The notes under the pieces: generated by a model
The model's database searches: none
Seen by the model: only the letters and a program-made list of their open reading frames with translations
What the model was told of the DNA's origin: nothing
Part shown: positions 27,721 through 37,032 of the stretch, piece by piece
Position numbering within the stretch: the stretch's first letter is position 1
Layout: every line of letters starts with the position of its first letter
Program-made: the position numbers and the translations under genes
Source of the DNA: Anaerovirgula multivorans
GTDB lineage: Bacteria > Bacillota > Clostridia > Peptostreptococcales > Natronincolaceae
DNA length: 64,000 nt
Direction of reading: 5' to 3'
NCBI RefSeq assembly: GCF_900188145.1
Contig: NZ_FZOJ01000005.1
Coordinates: forward strand, 1-64,000

Positions 27721-28003
27721 CATACATTATTGTGTCCAAAATGCAATGGGGAAATGAGAATAATATCATTTATTGAAGATGAAGAGACCATTAAGAAAAT
27801 ACTTACACATCTGAAGATATGGATGACGTATAATCATGACCCACCAGAAGATAAAAAAGGTACATATAGGGCCCAGAAGTATTGAGTGGTGGGAAACTAA
27901 AGAAGATACACCCTGTCAGGGCAGCTTTATAGAAGATATTTATCAAATGCCATATGAAGATGAATATTCACAGTTAACACCATACGAAGATCATACATGT
28001 TAG
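27716..28003 (+). pseudogene. C-terminal remnant of an IS91-family (Y2) transposase
   Basis: The frame reads DHTLLCPKCNGEMRIISFI, then EDEETIKKILTHLKIW, the zinc-binding C-terminal signature of IS91/IS801-type transposases. A stop, then a shift in frame, restores SIEWWETKEDTPCQG and a tail to the TAG at 28001. The upstream part is missing, replaced by the RAYT element whose right end is directly adjacent. Confidence 0.65.
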
Positions 28004-28206
28004 TTTTACATTGAGCTTCATTGAATAAAATAGGCTCTGTTTTGCTATGCATGGAATATGGTTGTTATATATTATGAAACAGCAATTTAGGGGAGATATG
28101 AGTTTATACTAAAAAATATATACTGAACTTAGCAAAAAGCCTGTTGATTATTAGAAATTATTATGATTTAATTGGTATCATAGGAGAATTTTGAAAAAGC
28201 AAATTC

Positions 28207-28428
28207 CTATAGATTAGATGTAATTACCGCTTTCAGACCTTCTATTATTGGTTTCTGTATATCCTGGATATATTCCCTCGTGGTTTCCGCCGTATCCCCT
28301 TGAAATGACTCCATATTTACAAAACCATCAAATGCATCTGAAAGTTCACTCAAAGCTTCTGATTCTTCTTTTAATGCTTCCTCCAACTCAAGATAGCTTT
28401 CCTTGAAATTATTGATGTCTGCTTTCAT
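28207..28428 (-). CDS. Short LXG-type (WXG100-like) protein or truncated LXG toxin
   Basis: A 73-residue helical protein with AAAGGAG eight bases before its ATG. EEALKEESEALSELSDAFDG followed by FQGDTAETTREYIQDIQKPI matches the N-terminal targeting region of LXG polymorphic toxins exported by type VII secretion. LXG toxins are normally hundreds of residues long and no toxin domain follows, so this is a stub cut off near the IS91 remnant, or a small partner protein of the same fold. Confidence 0.55.
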   Translation of the reverse strand: MKADINNFKESYLELEEALKEESEALSELSDAFDGFVNMESFQGDTAETTREYIQDIQKPIIEGLKAVITSNL

Positions 28429-28665
28429 ATAACTCCTTTTAATTTACTTTTCAACCTTCTTTTTACATTTTTATAATATACCACTCCCTCACTTAAACAT
28501 CAAATTTTCCATAATTAATTCACAAAAAAGAACCGTAATATTTACCGGTTCCGTTTAAGTATCCTTTTTATAATATTTTATCTTACCGAGCAAATCTGAG
28601 TTATCGAAAAACAGTCGAGTACTCTAATTGGGCCTCTCGACAATGATGTGTGAATATTCCTAATA

Positions 28666-29595
28666 TTATATATCATGTATGCTCCCAGTTACTGTCTGCC
28701 AATTAGTGCGTACATTTCTCTGATACTGTTTAGGAGTAACTCCCATAATAAGCCGAAACTGTTTTGTAAAATAGCTCTGACTTTCAAAACCACACTGTGC
28801 ACATATCTCACTATTGGCAGCATTTGATGACTTCAACATATCAGCTGCAATAGCAATTCTCCTTCGCATCAGATATCTTGTCGGAGTATCCTGGATAACT
28901 GTTGCAAATGTCCGCTGACATTCACGTACACATATTCCAGCTGCATCCGCAATATGTTCAACTGTTACTTTATCCATGTAATGTTCATCAATCCAGTTCA
29001 GCATCTGCTTCAGGCGCTGTTCCTGCATTGTCTCAACCCTGACTGCCTGCTTTTCCTTGTGTCCGTTCAATAACATGATAATCTTCGACATTGCATCCCT
29101 TACTGTAAATTCATAGCCTTTCGGCTCCAATTCGCAGGCATAGAACGCTGCATTAAAAAGAGATATCACTGCCGCGCTACCTGCATCTCTCTGATTAAGT
29201 GCCCAGGATGATGCGCCTCCCTTTACAAAGGGGCTGACATATTTTTCATCAAACACGCTTCCGGTACGTCCTGATATAACGGACTGGTCAAATACAATAG
29301 AGCGGTATCGGCAGGGCTGATCAGTATTACAGATTATTCTATGCAGGACATCCGAATTCACGAAATACCCCTCGCCCGGTTGCAGAACATATGAATGATC
29401 TGCAAATATGATCTGCACCATTCCCTCATCTAGCACAAACATTTCAAGCTCACTATGCCAATGCAGCGATATTTCACCTCCGATATAATTATGAATATCA
29501 CCGATGTAAGCATTGCAGGGAAAACCTGGTGTTCCACGTTTCATGATTTCTTTTCCTTCATCATTCAAAGGAATTGTATTAACGGTCGACAGCAT
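28666..29595 (-). CDS. AraC-family regulator with cupin sensing domain
   Basis: A 309-residue protein with an excellent AGGAGG site. The N-terminal half is a cupin (HWHSELEMFVLDEGMVQI, YVLQPGEGYFVNSDVLHRI); the C-terminal 100 residues hold two helix-turn-helix units of AraC type (VEHIADAAGICVRECQRTF and NSEICAQCGFESQSYFTKQF). It is transcribed divergently from a PTS permease gene and probably controls it in response to a sugar. Codon use is more G+C-rich than in the neighbouring modules. Confidence 0.85.
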   Translation of the reverse strand: MLSTVNTIPLNDEGKEIMKRGTPGFPCNAYIGDIHNYIGGEISLHWHSELEMFVLDEGMVQIIFADHSYVLQPGEGYFVNSDVLHRIICNTDQPCRYRSIVFDQSVISGRTGSVFDEKYVSPFVKGGASSWALNQRDAGSAAVISLFNAAFYACELEPKGYEFTVRDAMSKIIMLLNGHKEKQAVRVETMQEQRLKQMLNWIDEHYMDKVTVEHIADAAGICVRECQRTFATVIQDTPTRYLMRRRIAIAADMLKSSNAANSEICAQCGFESQSYFTKQFRLIMGVTPKQYQRNVRTNWQTVTGSIHDI

Positions 29596-29744
29596 GCTTC
29601 ATCACCTCCTTGTCCCATATCCAACATGAATCCTGCAGAATCCTATGTCTGTCGCAATAATTATATTATATGTCGCATATCAGAAAGACGCAACGTATTT
29701 CATTCGCTATAATTATACTTACAAGGAATAAATGAAATGTTAAA

Positions 29745-30884
29745 ATGAAAGGATGGTCAAATACAGTGAAGCATGATGAGAAAAAAAAATTACTTTCCAA
29801 GTTGATAGCCGCCATTTCTGATATGTTTATGCCCCTTATGAATTTAATGTGCGCAGGTGGAATTATGAAAGGAGCTCTGCTTATATTAACAACAACCTCC
29901 TTTCTTTCTGACAGCAGTGAAACCTATCTCATACTGAATGCAATATCCGACAGCACTTTTTACTTTCTTCCAGTGCTGCTGGCAATTACTTCAGCAAAAA
30001 CATTCCGCGCCAATCCGTTTTACAGTACAGTAATTGCCCTGATTCTGTTGTATCCATCATTAACAAAAGCTTTTGAAACCGGTACAACTCTTCATTTTTT
30101 CACTCTTCCGATTAAAGCTGTAACTTACCACTCTAGTATCTTTCCAATTATCGCGGCGAGTGCTCTTCTGGCTGTTACGGAGCATTTTCTTGAACGGATA
30201 CTCCCCGAACTGGTTAGAGGTTTTCTTACCCCGCTTCTCAGTCTCAGTATTGTCAGTCTGTCCACACTTTTTGTTTTCGGACCAATCGGTGCCATAATCG
30301 GAGATGCTCTTGCAGCCGGTTATGCATTGCTTTATTCCTTTTCCTCTGCAGTAGCCGGTATTCTGCTAGGTGCACTGATTCAGCCGATGGTGATCTTCGG
30401 CTTTCAGTGGGGATTGTTTCTTGTAGCAATAAATAACATTGGAGTTACGGGGCATGACAGTATTGTTCCGATCATAGCTCCTGCTATTTTTGCTCAGGCC
30501 GGTGCAGCCCTTGCTGTTATGGTAAAAAGCAGAAATATTTCTTTTCGATCATTATGTGCCTCTGCAATTCTTTCTGCACTGTTTGGAATAACTGAACCTG
30601 TATTATTTAATATAAATCTCCCCAGAAAGAAGCCTTTCCTTTTTGGATGCATAGGCGGTGCCGTTGGTGGGCTACTGGCTGGACTTTCCAAAATCGAAAC
30701 TCCCACTTTTGTTCTTCCGAGTCTTATAACATTACCGATCTATTATGGTGATCACTTTATGCTTTATCTGACCGGATGCCTTTCAGGGTTTATGATTGGA
30801 TTTGTTCTTACAATTTTGATAGCTTCTGATACTGATACTGCTGTTGCCGATACCGGCGCCTTATCAAAAGGAGGTCTTAGCTGA
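29745..30884 (+). CDS. PTS sugar permease EIIC (glucose/beta-glucoside/sucrose superfamily)
   Basis: A 379-residue membrane protein with around ten hydrophobic segments. It has the EIIC signature GITEPVLFNINLP (about residues 283-295), the GHDS loop and KIETPTF. There is no EIIB domain in the gene or nearby, whereas members usually carry or adjoin a B domain. Hence it must borrow a EIIB from elsewhere, or function was lost. It is co-transcribed with the HAD gene, whose ATG overlaps its stop, and lies opposite the AraC regulator. Confidence 0.8.
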   Translation: MKGWSNTVKHDEKKKLLSKLIAAISDMFMPLMNLMCAGGIMKGALLILTTTSFLSDSSETYLILNAISDSTFYFLPVLLAITSAKTFRANPFYSTVIALILLYPSLTKAFETGTTLHFFTLPIKAVTYHSSIFPIIAASALLAVTEHFLERILPELVRGFLTPLLSLSIVSLSTLFVFGPIGAIIGDALAAGYALLYSFSSAVAGILLGALIQPMVIFGFQWGLFLVAINNIGVTGHDSIVPIIAPAIFAQAGAALAVMVKSRNISFRSLCASAILSALFGITEPVLFNINLPRKKPFLFGCIGGAVGGLLAGLSKIETPTFVLPSLITLPIYYGDHFMLYLTGCLSGFMIGFVLTILIASDTDTAVADTGALSKGGLS

Positions 30885-31657
30885 TGTTTCTTCCAATCGT
30901 ACACAACTGTGCCCGCCACACCTTGATCTCAAATATAATATATCTGGCTCAGGACACCAAATGTGACACCTATCGAAAGTTATATCTGAATTATGCACTG
31001 CAACTGATTGAACTCACCACAAAGGAGAAGCTTATGCAATATAATCATATCGTATTTGATTTGGATGGAACACTGATTGATACCGAAAATGCCGTTTTGA
31101 AGACCTGGCAGTACACACTTGAAACATATGGTCTCGATTATTCTCTTGAAAATCTGCGGATCGTGTTGGGCATTCCGACTCTTGATGCTCTTGAACTGCT
31201 TGATGCATCTGTAGATCAGGATTTTGAAAATAAATGGATACAAAATTACAGCAAGTTCTCAGATCAGGCTGTATTTTTTCCCGGAGCGGAAGACATACTG
31301 CAGTTTATGAAAAAAAGTGGATTTCATCTTGGCGTTGTCACTTCCAGAAAGAAAACGGAATATGAAAGCTATTTTCGCAAATTCAATCTTGAACAGATAT
31401 TTAATCTGATTGTCTGTGCAGACGATACACTGCAGCACAAACCGGATCCTGAGCCGCTTCTTTATTATGCAGAAAAGTCCGGTACAACCCCTGATTCATG
31501 CATCTATATCGGCGATATGCCGACAGATATTGCATGTGCAAATGCGGCTGGTTTTGCTTCTGGACTTGTGACCTGGAACCATTCATCTGTTTTAGAGCCT
31601 GATGCAGATTATATTTTTTCATCGCCTGAGGATCTGCTTAAGCTGTACAATATATAG
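30884..31657 (+). CDS. HAD-superfamily phosphatase / beta-phosphoglucomutase-like
   Basis: The frame encodes 257 residues from ATG 30884, which overlaps the permease stop behind AAGGAGG. A second start, ATG 31034 with AAAGGAG, would give a 207-residue protein, the usual family length. HAD motifs are clear: FDLDGTLID, VTSRKKTEYES, CADDTLQHKPDPEP and GDMPTDIACANAAG, with a helical cap. It probably acts on the sugar phosphate made by the PTS. The first 50 residues match nothing I know and may be untranslated or a fusion remnant. Confidence 0.8.
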   Translation: MFLPIVHNCARHTLISNIIYLAQDTKCDTYRKLYLNYALQLIELTTKEKLMQYNHIVFDLDGTLIDTENAVLKTWQYTLETYGLDYSLENLRIVLGIPTLDALELLDASVDQDFENKWIQNYSKFSDQAVFFPGAEDILQFMKKSGFHLGVVTSRKKTEYESYFRKFNLEQIFNLIVCADDTLQHKPDPEPLLYYAEKSGTTPDSCIYIGDMPTDIACANAAGFASGLVTWNHSSVLEPDADYIFSSPEDLLKLYNI

Positions 31658-31724
31658 ACCTACACAGTAATATATGTGTAGATTTGTACTTTATCATCAC
31701 CACATTTTTGCAGATTATAATACC

Positions 31725-31793
31725 CTAGCCACGGGCAGCCATTCCACCTGCATAGGCACTAAAGCTAAACATTGGTCCCGGCAGTTCTTAATT
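31725..31793 (-). pseudogene. Remnant of a chromate-transporter-type (ChrA) gene
   Basis: On the minus strand one frame reads LPGPMFSFSAYAGGMAARG and stops. PGPxFxFxAYxG is typical of CHR transporter helices. Only about 22 codons remain, next to the left end of the second RAYT element. The identification rests on a short match. Confidence 0.35.
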
Positions 31794-31799
31794 ATAGGT

Positions 31800-32215
31800 A
31801 ATTATAGGGACGGTTCTATTGATTAGTCATTTCTTTTGTAGTAGAATAGAGGAAAAACATAAAGGAGTAATCAGAATGCCAAGAACTGCAAGAGTGAAAA
31901 GTAAAAGTGGTATATATCATGTAATAATTAGAGGCGCAAATAGACAGGAGATATTTCATGATGATGAGGATTGCTTAAGATTCCTTGAAACTTTAGCAAA
32001 ATATAAAGTGAAAAGTGAAATTAAGATATATGGTTGGTGTTTGATGAATAAGCACATAATTATAGGGACGGTTCTGTTGATTAGTCATTTCTTTTATAGT
32101 AGAATAGAGGAAAAACATAAAGGAGTAACACAGCGCCAATTGGCTAGGGTTTTAGGAGTTTCACAAGCTCTTATATCAATCACTTAACACAATCAAAAGA
32201 ACCGTCCCTGTGATT
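31800..32215 (+). mobile_element. Nested, internally deleted RAYT element (copy 2)
   Basis: The left end and the first 70 codons of the transposase gene match copy 1. At TTGATGAATAAGCACATA a second left end (ATTATAGGGACGGTTCT) begins, continues to AAAGGAGTAAC, and jumps to the last 75 bases of the element. So one deleted copy is nested in another. It encodes no HUH motif and cannot move on its own. It separates the PTS/HAD module from the URO-D cluster. Confidence 0.7.
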
Positions 32216-32233
32216 AACCATCCCTGTGATTTG

Positions 32234-32317
32234 AAAAACATAAAGCGTAGAGTCTACGGCTATCGGAATCATAGTAATTGGGAAATTAGGGTTAAGTATG
32301 AATTTCAATGTGCCTAG
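32234..32317 (+). pseudogene. C-terminal remnant of an ISL3-family transposase
   Basis: The frame reads KNIKRRVYGYRNHSNWEIRV, then KYEFQCA and a stop. IKRRxYGYRNxxNxxxRI is the C-terminal signature of ISL3 (IS204/IS1001/IS1165) transposases. It follows the right end of RAYT copy 2 by 18 bases. The stretch from here to 32541 holds no other gene I can support. Confidence 0.5.
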
Positions 32318-32541
32318 AGTTTAGCTTTCTTCAAAGATTTAAAGAGGTATAGGGAAAGTCTAAGTTCTTATATTACTATAATTATCCTTTAAATCAATAA
32401 AAATCATCACTAGTCAAATCTATCAAGTAGAAGAAAATTAAGGTTTCTAGATATATGAATATTTTTCCTGTAAATTATGCATTGACAGGATAGGTGTACA
32501 TGACACCACAAAATTTATTGTTGAACCTTTTTTTTCATTCC

Positions 32542-33909
32542 TTATGTCAACATAAAGATCATCTTAAACACCATTTCTTCATAGCTCTGTAGTTTAGTTG
32601 CTATCGCTGACTCTAGCTTTGGACTGATTCTAGGATGAATTTCCTTGTACTCATCCCAAGTTTTATAGTATTTTGACTTTAATCCATTTGCCTTAGCTTG
32701 AAGCAACTTATCTTTTTGTTTACTTTCCAAAGTCGTAGTTCCTCCAGGATAATCATACTTTCCATTTTTCGCTACATATTGAAGCACTGCCGTATAGTTT
32801 TCTACATTTACACTATCTAATGTAACGGGACTTTTATCAAATGTAAAATAATATTTTCCTCCAGGTGCTAAAATATCAAGAAGCTCTTTCGCTTTGTCGA
32901 TACACTGTTGTTTTGTTGCGGTTCGAAGATACGTTAAAGGATAAAATCCCGAAATAATGTGTTTCTTCCCTAGTTTTTCTTTTGCCAACTTAGGATCACC
33001 AAACTCAAAATAAAACCTTGTATTTTCGGGAAGCTCATATAGATAGTCTAAATACCTCATCCAATTATGCTCACAAAATATTAAACATGGCTGACCTGCT
33101 TGAGCCAGCGTATTCACCATTTTAGAAAACGTCGGCCAGTATAATTTTTCAAAATCACTGTCCCTCAAATAAGTCCCCATATGTAAAGGTAAAAAGGTAT
33201 AACCATACCTAGACGGCACAGGTGGGATTCCCCTTTTTATCTGAGTCGGAAGTACGGCTTCACAGGCTTCTATTACTTTTTCGGGATTCCTTTTCACATC
33301 CATTGCAATACCTTTGAAACCTCTTAAAAAGTCTGTTAAAAAATCAAAAGGGGTAGTTACCGACCCAATCGACTCTTTTGGTACTATATGAAAACCATAC
33401 TTTTCTATTAGCTTTGCATCTATTTTTTCATAGGTTTCCACATAATCAAAAAATGCTTTAAAGGCCTTTGCCATTACTAGAGAGCGTGTTATGGGATCTG
33501 TGTCTAATTCAGGGTACAGTCTCGGAAGCACTTTTTCCATAATACAATCATATGGATTCTTAATAAGTTCATCATACTCAATTGCTTCCATACCAGCCAC
33601 ACCAGGATGTTGTATAAATCCGCTTGAACCCATCACAAATGCTCTGGACCCTAGTATTTGAAGGTGGGCGGGATATCTTGAAAAACCTATAGGGTAATAA
33701 TCTGAACTTGTAATCTGACATGCTTTATCTAAAGCTTCTTCAACCCCTTCTAATGTCCATTGGGTTTCAGCTAAGGGAAGCCCTGCATATTGAATGCAGA
33801 ATTCAAGGGGTAAGCTTGTATGAATAGGCACCCTTTTCGGTATCTTCCCATCAAACAGATCCTTGAACAGCTGTTCTCTTTCCTTTTGAAGTTTCTTTAT
33901 ATCTTGCAT
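32542..33909 (-). CDS. URO-D superfamily protein 1 (MtaA/CmuA-like methyltransferase type)
   Basis: A 455-residue protein of the uroporphyrinogen-decarboxylase fold. True haem-pathway HemE is about 350 residues with an N-terminal arginine motif, absent here. The clear block is GQPCLIFCEHNWMRYLDYL, then FEFGDPKLAKEKLGKKHIIS, GFYPLTYL and DILAPGGKYYFTFDKSPV. Cys and His in the FCEH segment could bind zinc as in MtaA-type methylcobamide methyltransferases. It is the last gene of a minus-strand run of three paralogues plus an MFS transporter. Probable catabolism of a methylated or decarboxylatable aromatic or cofactor-like compound is inferred only. Confidence 0.75.
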   Translation of the reverse strand: MQDIKKLQKEREQLFKDLFDGKIPKRVPIHTSLPLEFCIQYAGLPLAETQWTLEGVEEALDKACQITSSDYYPIGFSRYPAHLQILGSRAFVMGSSGFIQHPGVAGMEAIEYDELIKNPYDCIMEKVLPRLYPELDTDPITRSLVMAKAFKAFFDYVETYEKIDAKLIEKYGFHIVPKESIGSVTTPFDFLTDFLRGFKGIAMDVKRNPEKVIEACEAVLPTQIKRGIPPVPSRYGYTFLPLHMGTYLRDSDFEKLYWPTFSKMVNTLAQAGQPCLIFCEHNWMRYLDYLYELPENTRFYFEFGDPKLAKEKLGKKHIISGFYPLTYLRTATKQQCIDKAKELLDILAPGGKYYFTFDKSPVTLDSVNVENYTAVLQYVAKNGKYDYPGGTTTLESKQKDKLLQAKANGLKSKYYKTWDEYKEIHPRISPKLESAIATKLQSYEEMVFKMIFMLT

Positions 33910-34137
33910 CTCTAACCTCTCCTTTTTAAGATGGATTGATTAAATTATGTCTTGTCCATTTTTTCTATTTCTATTTATCGATTTGCGTCTATGGGCTTTC
34001 ATATACTGTAGACGATATATATATTTTTTTTATTCTAAAGGCATATATCTATAGTTCATTATTTTCATTTTATCACAATGAAATATTATTGCTATCATCA
34101 AGATAAAATTTTTTCCTAAAATAATGCCTTAAATCAT

Positions 34138-34169
34138 AGCCCCGCTAACAAATCAGTTAACGGTGCTTT
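34138..34169 (-). terminator. Imperfect hairpin after the MFS gene
   Basis: GCCCCGCTAAC and GTTAACGGTGC form an 11-bp stem with two mismatches, 20-50 bases downstream of the minus-strand MFS stop. The T-run is on the plus-strand side, so termination on the minus strand is uncertain. Confidence 0.35.
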
Positions 34170-34188
34170 TCTTATCTATTTGTGTTAT

Positions 34189-35379
34189 TTAGTTTGGGGA
34201 GGTCTCTGGGATTTTTGGTTTTGTAAAACCTATCACTAGAATAGATATCACACAACTACTTAATATGATTCCTGCCGCTACAATCCAAGCAGCCTTAGGT
34301 CCTGTTAGACCAAAGATGCCAGTAAGGAAAGCCAATATAGGTGGAGAAGCAAATTGCCCTAATCCCTGTAAAGCCACATAGAGGGAGAGGGCTATCGTAG
34401 ATGCAGTTTTGTGTGCGCTCCTTACAATTGCCAGCACTAAGGTAGGATTATAGGTGCCAAATCCAAGACCGAAAACAATTGCTCCTACAATAAACATAGG
34501 AAAGGTATTCACATTTAGCAGTATAAAAAAGGAAGCCCCAATTAATCCAATAGCCAGCGATATGGTAAATCTTTTAAAGATCCGAGCTACTTTACCATAA
34601 ATTAACCCTGCCACAAATGCCGCGGCGGTAAATACTGTAAGCACAGTCCCCGCTTGAGCTGCATTTCCAACTTCCCCTGCCTTCATTACCAACGCTACGT
34701 TTGTCATGAAGGAAAACTGTAATATATTAAAGAATGCATTGAAGATAGAAAATAGGTAGGTATTTGTGCTTAATCTGTTTTTAGGAACCTCTTCATCTGT
34801 TATGGCGTTTTGTTTCTTATCATAATCCGGTAGCTTGAAATGGATGAGTAAAAATATAGGTATCACTAGAAGAAATCCTAAAAAGGAATATCGCCAGTAC
34901 CTTGAAGCTAGAATGCCGCCAACCATCTGAAAAACCACCCCAGCCATAGCTCCTACAGCACTTCTGTAGCCCATTAAGGTATCTCTTTCCTGTCCTTCGA
35001 ATAAATCTGCTACTACAGAAGATGACATAGGAAAAGACAAACCAAAACCGGCACCAAAAATAGCCCTCGTAAATAAGATAAAGGTCATCCCCCCAACAAA
35101 AGCAGGTAGGATTCCACCAACAAAGGTTAGGGTCATAGCTAGATACAAAATCTTCTTTGGACTTATAAAACGTTCTAACTGTCCACATAAGAAGGAAAAA
35201 ACTACCATCATCAAAGAGGGCAAAGAAGCAATTTGCTTAATTACCTCAGGACTTACATCCGGAAATGCCTTAGCTATTTCGCCAAGTGCTGGTGTAGTCA
35301 TACTTGTGGTATACATTAATAATGCTACCGACAATGCAGCTGCTTTAGTAAAAAAGTCATGTTTCTTTTCTACCATCAT
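34189..35379 (-). CDS. Major facilitator superfamily transporter
   Basis: A 396-residue protein with twelve predicted membrane segments. MFS features are the loop FLCGQLERFISPKKILYLAM between helices 2 and 3, and a GFGTYNP turn in the second half. It lies between URO-D genes on the same strand and is probably the importer of their substrate (or exporter of a product). No substrate motif is recognised. Confidence 0.8.
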   Translation of the reverse strand: MMVEKKHDFFTKAAALSVALLMYTTSMTTPALGEIAKAFPDVSPEVIKQIASLPSLMMVVFSFLCGQLERFISPKKILYLAMTLTFVGGILPAFVGGMTFILFTRAIFGAGFGLSFPMSSSVVADLFEGQERDTLMGYRSAVGAMAGVVFQMVGGILASRYWRYSFLGFLLVIPIFLLIHFKLPDYDKKQNAITDEEVPKNRLSTNTYLFSIFNAFFNILQFSFMTNVALVMKAGEVGNAAQAGTVLTVFTAAAFVAGLIYGKVARIFKRFTISLAIGLIGASFFILLNVNTFPMFIVGAIVFGLGFGTYNPTLVLAIVRSAHKTASTIALSLYVALQGLGQFASPPILAFLTGIFGLTGPKAAWIVAAGIILSSCVISILVIGFTKPKIPETSPN

Positions 35380-35473
35380 ATTTTACCATCCTCTCTATTT
35401 TATAAATGTGTGGCTATAAAACAAAATATAAAGACTAAGGGAATAGTTACACTGTTGATTTTCAAAACCTCTA

Positions 35474-36847
35474 CTACAATAACATCGCCATCATTCTAAA
35501 CATCATCTCTTCATAACTTTGTAGCTTAGATGCCATGACAGGTTCTAGCTTTGCATCCATTTCAGGATGTTTTTTCTTGTAGGCATCCCAAGGAGTATAA
35601 TACTTAGACACAAAAGCAGGAATATCTTTGCTCACAAGCTTAACCTCTGTTTTCTTTTCATATGCTATTACTTCCCCCGCATTATGATAATTTGTATTTT
35701 CTGCTACATACTTAAGCACTGCTGCATAATTCTCTACATTAATACTATCTAAACTAATTGGGGTTTTATCAAAGGTAAAATAATATCTTCCTCCAGGTGC
35801 CAATATATCAATTAATTCTTTAGCCTTGTCTATACACTGCTCTTTTGTTGCTGTCTTTAGATAAGTAAGAGGATAAAAACCAGATATAATATGCTTTTTT
35901 CCTAATGTTTCTTTTACAAGTTTAGGATCGCCAAATTCGAAATAAAGTCTTGTGTTTTCAGGGAGCTCATATAAATGATCTAAATATCTCATCCAATCAT
36001 GCTCACAGAAAATTAAGCAAGGTTGACCTGCCTCTGCTAAAGCCTGAACCATTTTGTAGAAGGTAGGCCAATATAGCTTTTCAAAGTCCTTTGTTCTAAG
36101 GTATGGTCCCATATGCAATGCAATGAAAGTATGACTAAATTTAGAAGGTGCAGGTGGTAACCCCTTCTTAATTTGCAAAGGAAGAACTGCTTCACAGGCT
36201 TCCGCTACTTTTTCTGGACACCTCCTTACATCCATAGACATTTCTTTGAAGCCCCGCATAAAATCTGCTATAAAGTCAAAGGGTGTAGTTGCTCCAGAAA
36301 AAGATCCTCTTGGCAGGGTATGAAAACCATATTTTTCAATTAGCTTTTGATCTATTTTGGCATAGGCTTCCATATAGTCATAGAAAGCTTTAAAAGCTTT
36401 TGCAAATGCCATGGATCGAGTTACAGGATCTGTATCTAACGCCGAATATAATTTAGGTAGTATTTTTTCCATAATACAATCATAGGGGTTTTTTATAAAA
36501 TCATCATAATCACTGACAGCCATTCCCTCTATTTCAGGATGTTGTATAAACCCATTTGAACCCATGACAAGCCCCTTTGAACCAAGAATCTGAAGATGAG
36601 CTGGATATCTTGTAAAAGCCGCGGGATAACAATCTGCACTTGTCATTTCACATGCTTTATCTAGTACCATCTCTATATTTTCTAGTGTCCACTGAGTTTC
36701 AGCTAAAGGAAGTCCTGCGTATTGGATACAAAACTCGATGGGTAAGTTTGTCATAATAGGTACTCTTTTTGGTATCCGTCCCTCAAACAAATCTTCAAAT
36801 AGTGCTTTTCTTTCCATCTGCAATTTTTTTGCATCTAACATAGTCAT
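35474..36847 (-). CDS. URO-D superfamily protein 2 (MtaA/CmuA-like)
   Basis: A 457-residue paralogue of protein 1, with the same blocks (PLAETQWTLENIEMVLDKAC, GQPCLIFCEHDWMRYLDHL, FEFGDPKLVKETLGKKHIIS, DILAPGGRYYFTFDKTPI). It has an AAAGGAGG site. Near-identical gene plans suggest a recent duplication of one of the two, so they may form a heteromer or act on related substrates. Confidence 0.75.
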   Translation of the reverse strand: MTMLDAKKLQMERKALFEDLFEGRIPKRVPIMTNLPIEFCIQYAGLPLAETQWTLENIEMVLDKACEMTSADCYPAAFTRYPAHLQILGSKGLVMGSNGFIQHPEIEGMAVSDYDDFIKNPYDCIMEKILPKLYSALDTDPVTRSMAFAKAFKAFYDYMEAYAKIDQKLIEKYGFHTLPRGSFSGATTPFDFIADFMRGFKEMSMDVRRCPEKVAEACEAVLPLQIKKGLPPAPSKFSHTFIALHMGPYLRTKDFEKLYWPTFYKMVQALAEAGQPCLIFCEHDWMRYLDHLYELPENTRLYFEFGDPKLVKETLGKKHIISGFYPLTYLKTATKEQCIDKAKELIDILAPGGRYYFTFDKTPISLDSINVENYAAVLKYVAENTNYHNAGEVIAYEKKTEVKLVSKDIPAFVSKYYTPWDAYKKKHPEMDAKLEPVMASKLQSYEEMMFRMMAMLL

Positions 36848-37032
36848 CTTCCTCCTTTTATATTTTCAATTTCACAAAGATCCTTTTTCATTAATTTCAT
36901 ATCATCTAACTTCGTAATCCTCCAGTTCTTCTTTGTCATAATGAACTTATGGATTAATGTCTCTTATCAAAAATATTGCATAAAATCATCGTTATCAAAC
37001 AAACTGGAAGTGATAAATATAATTTGACTTAT

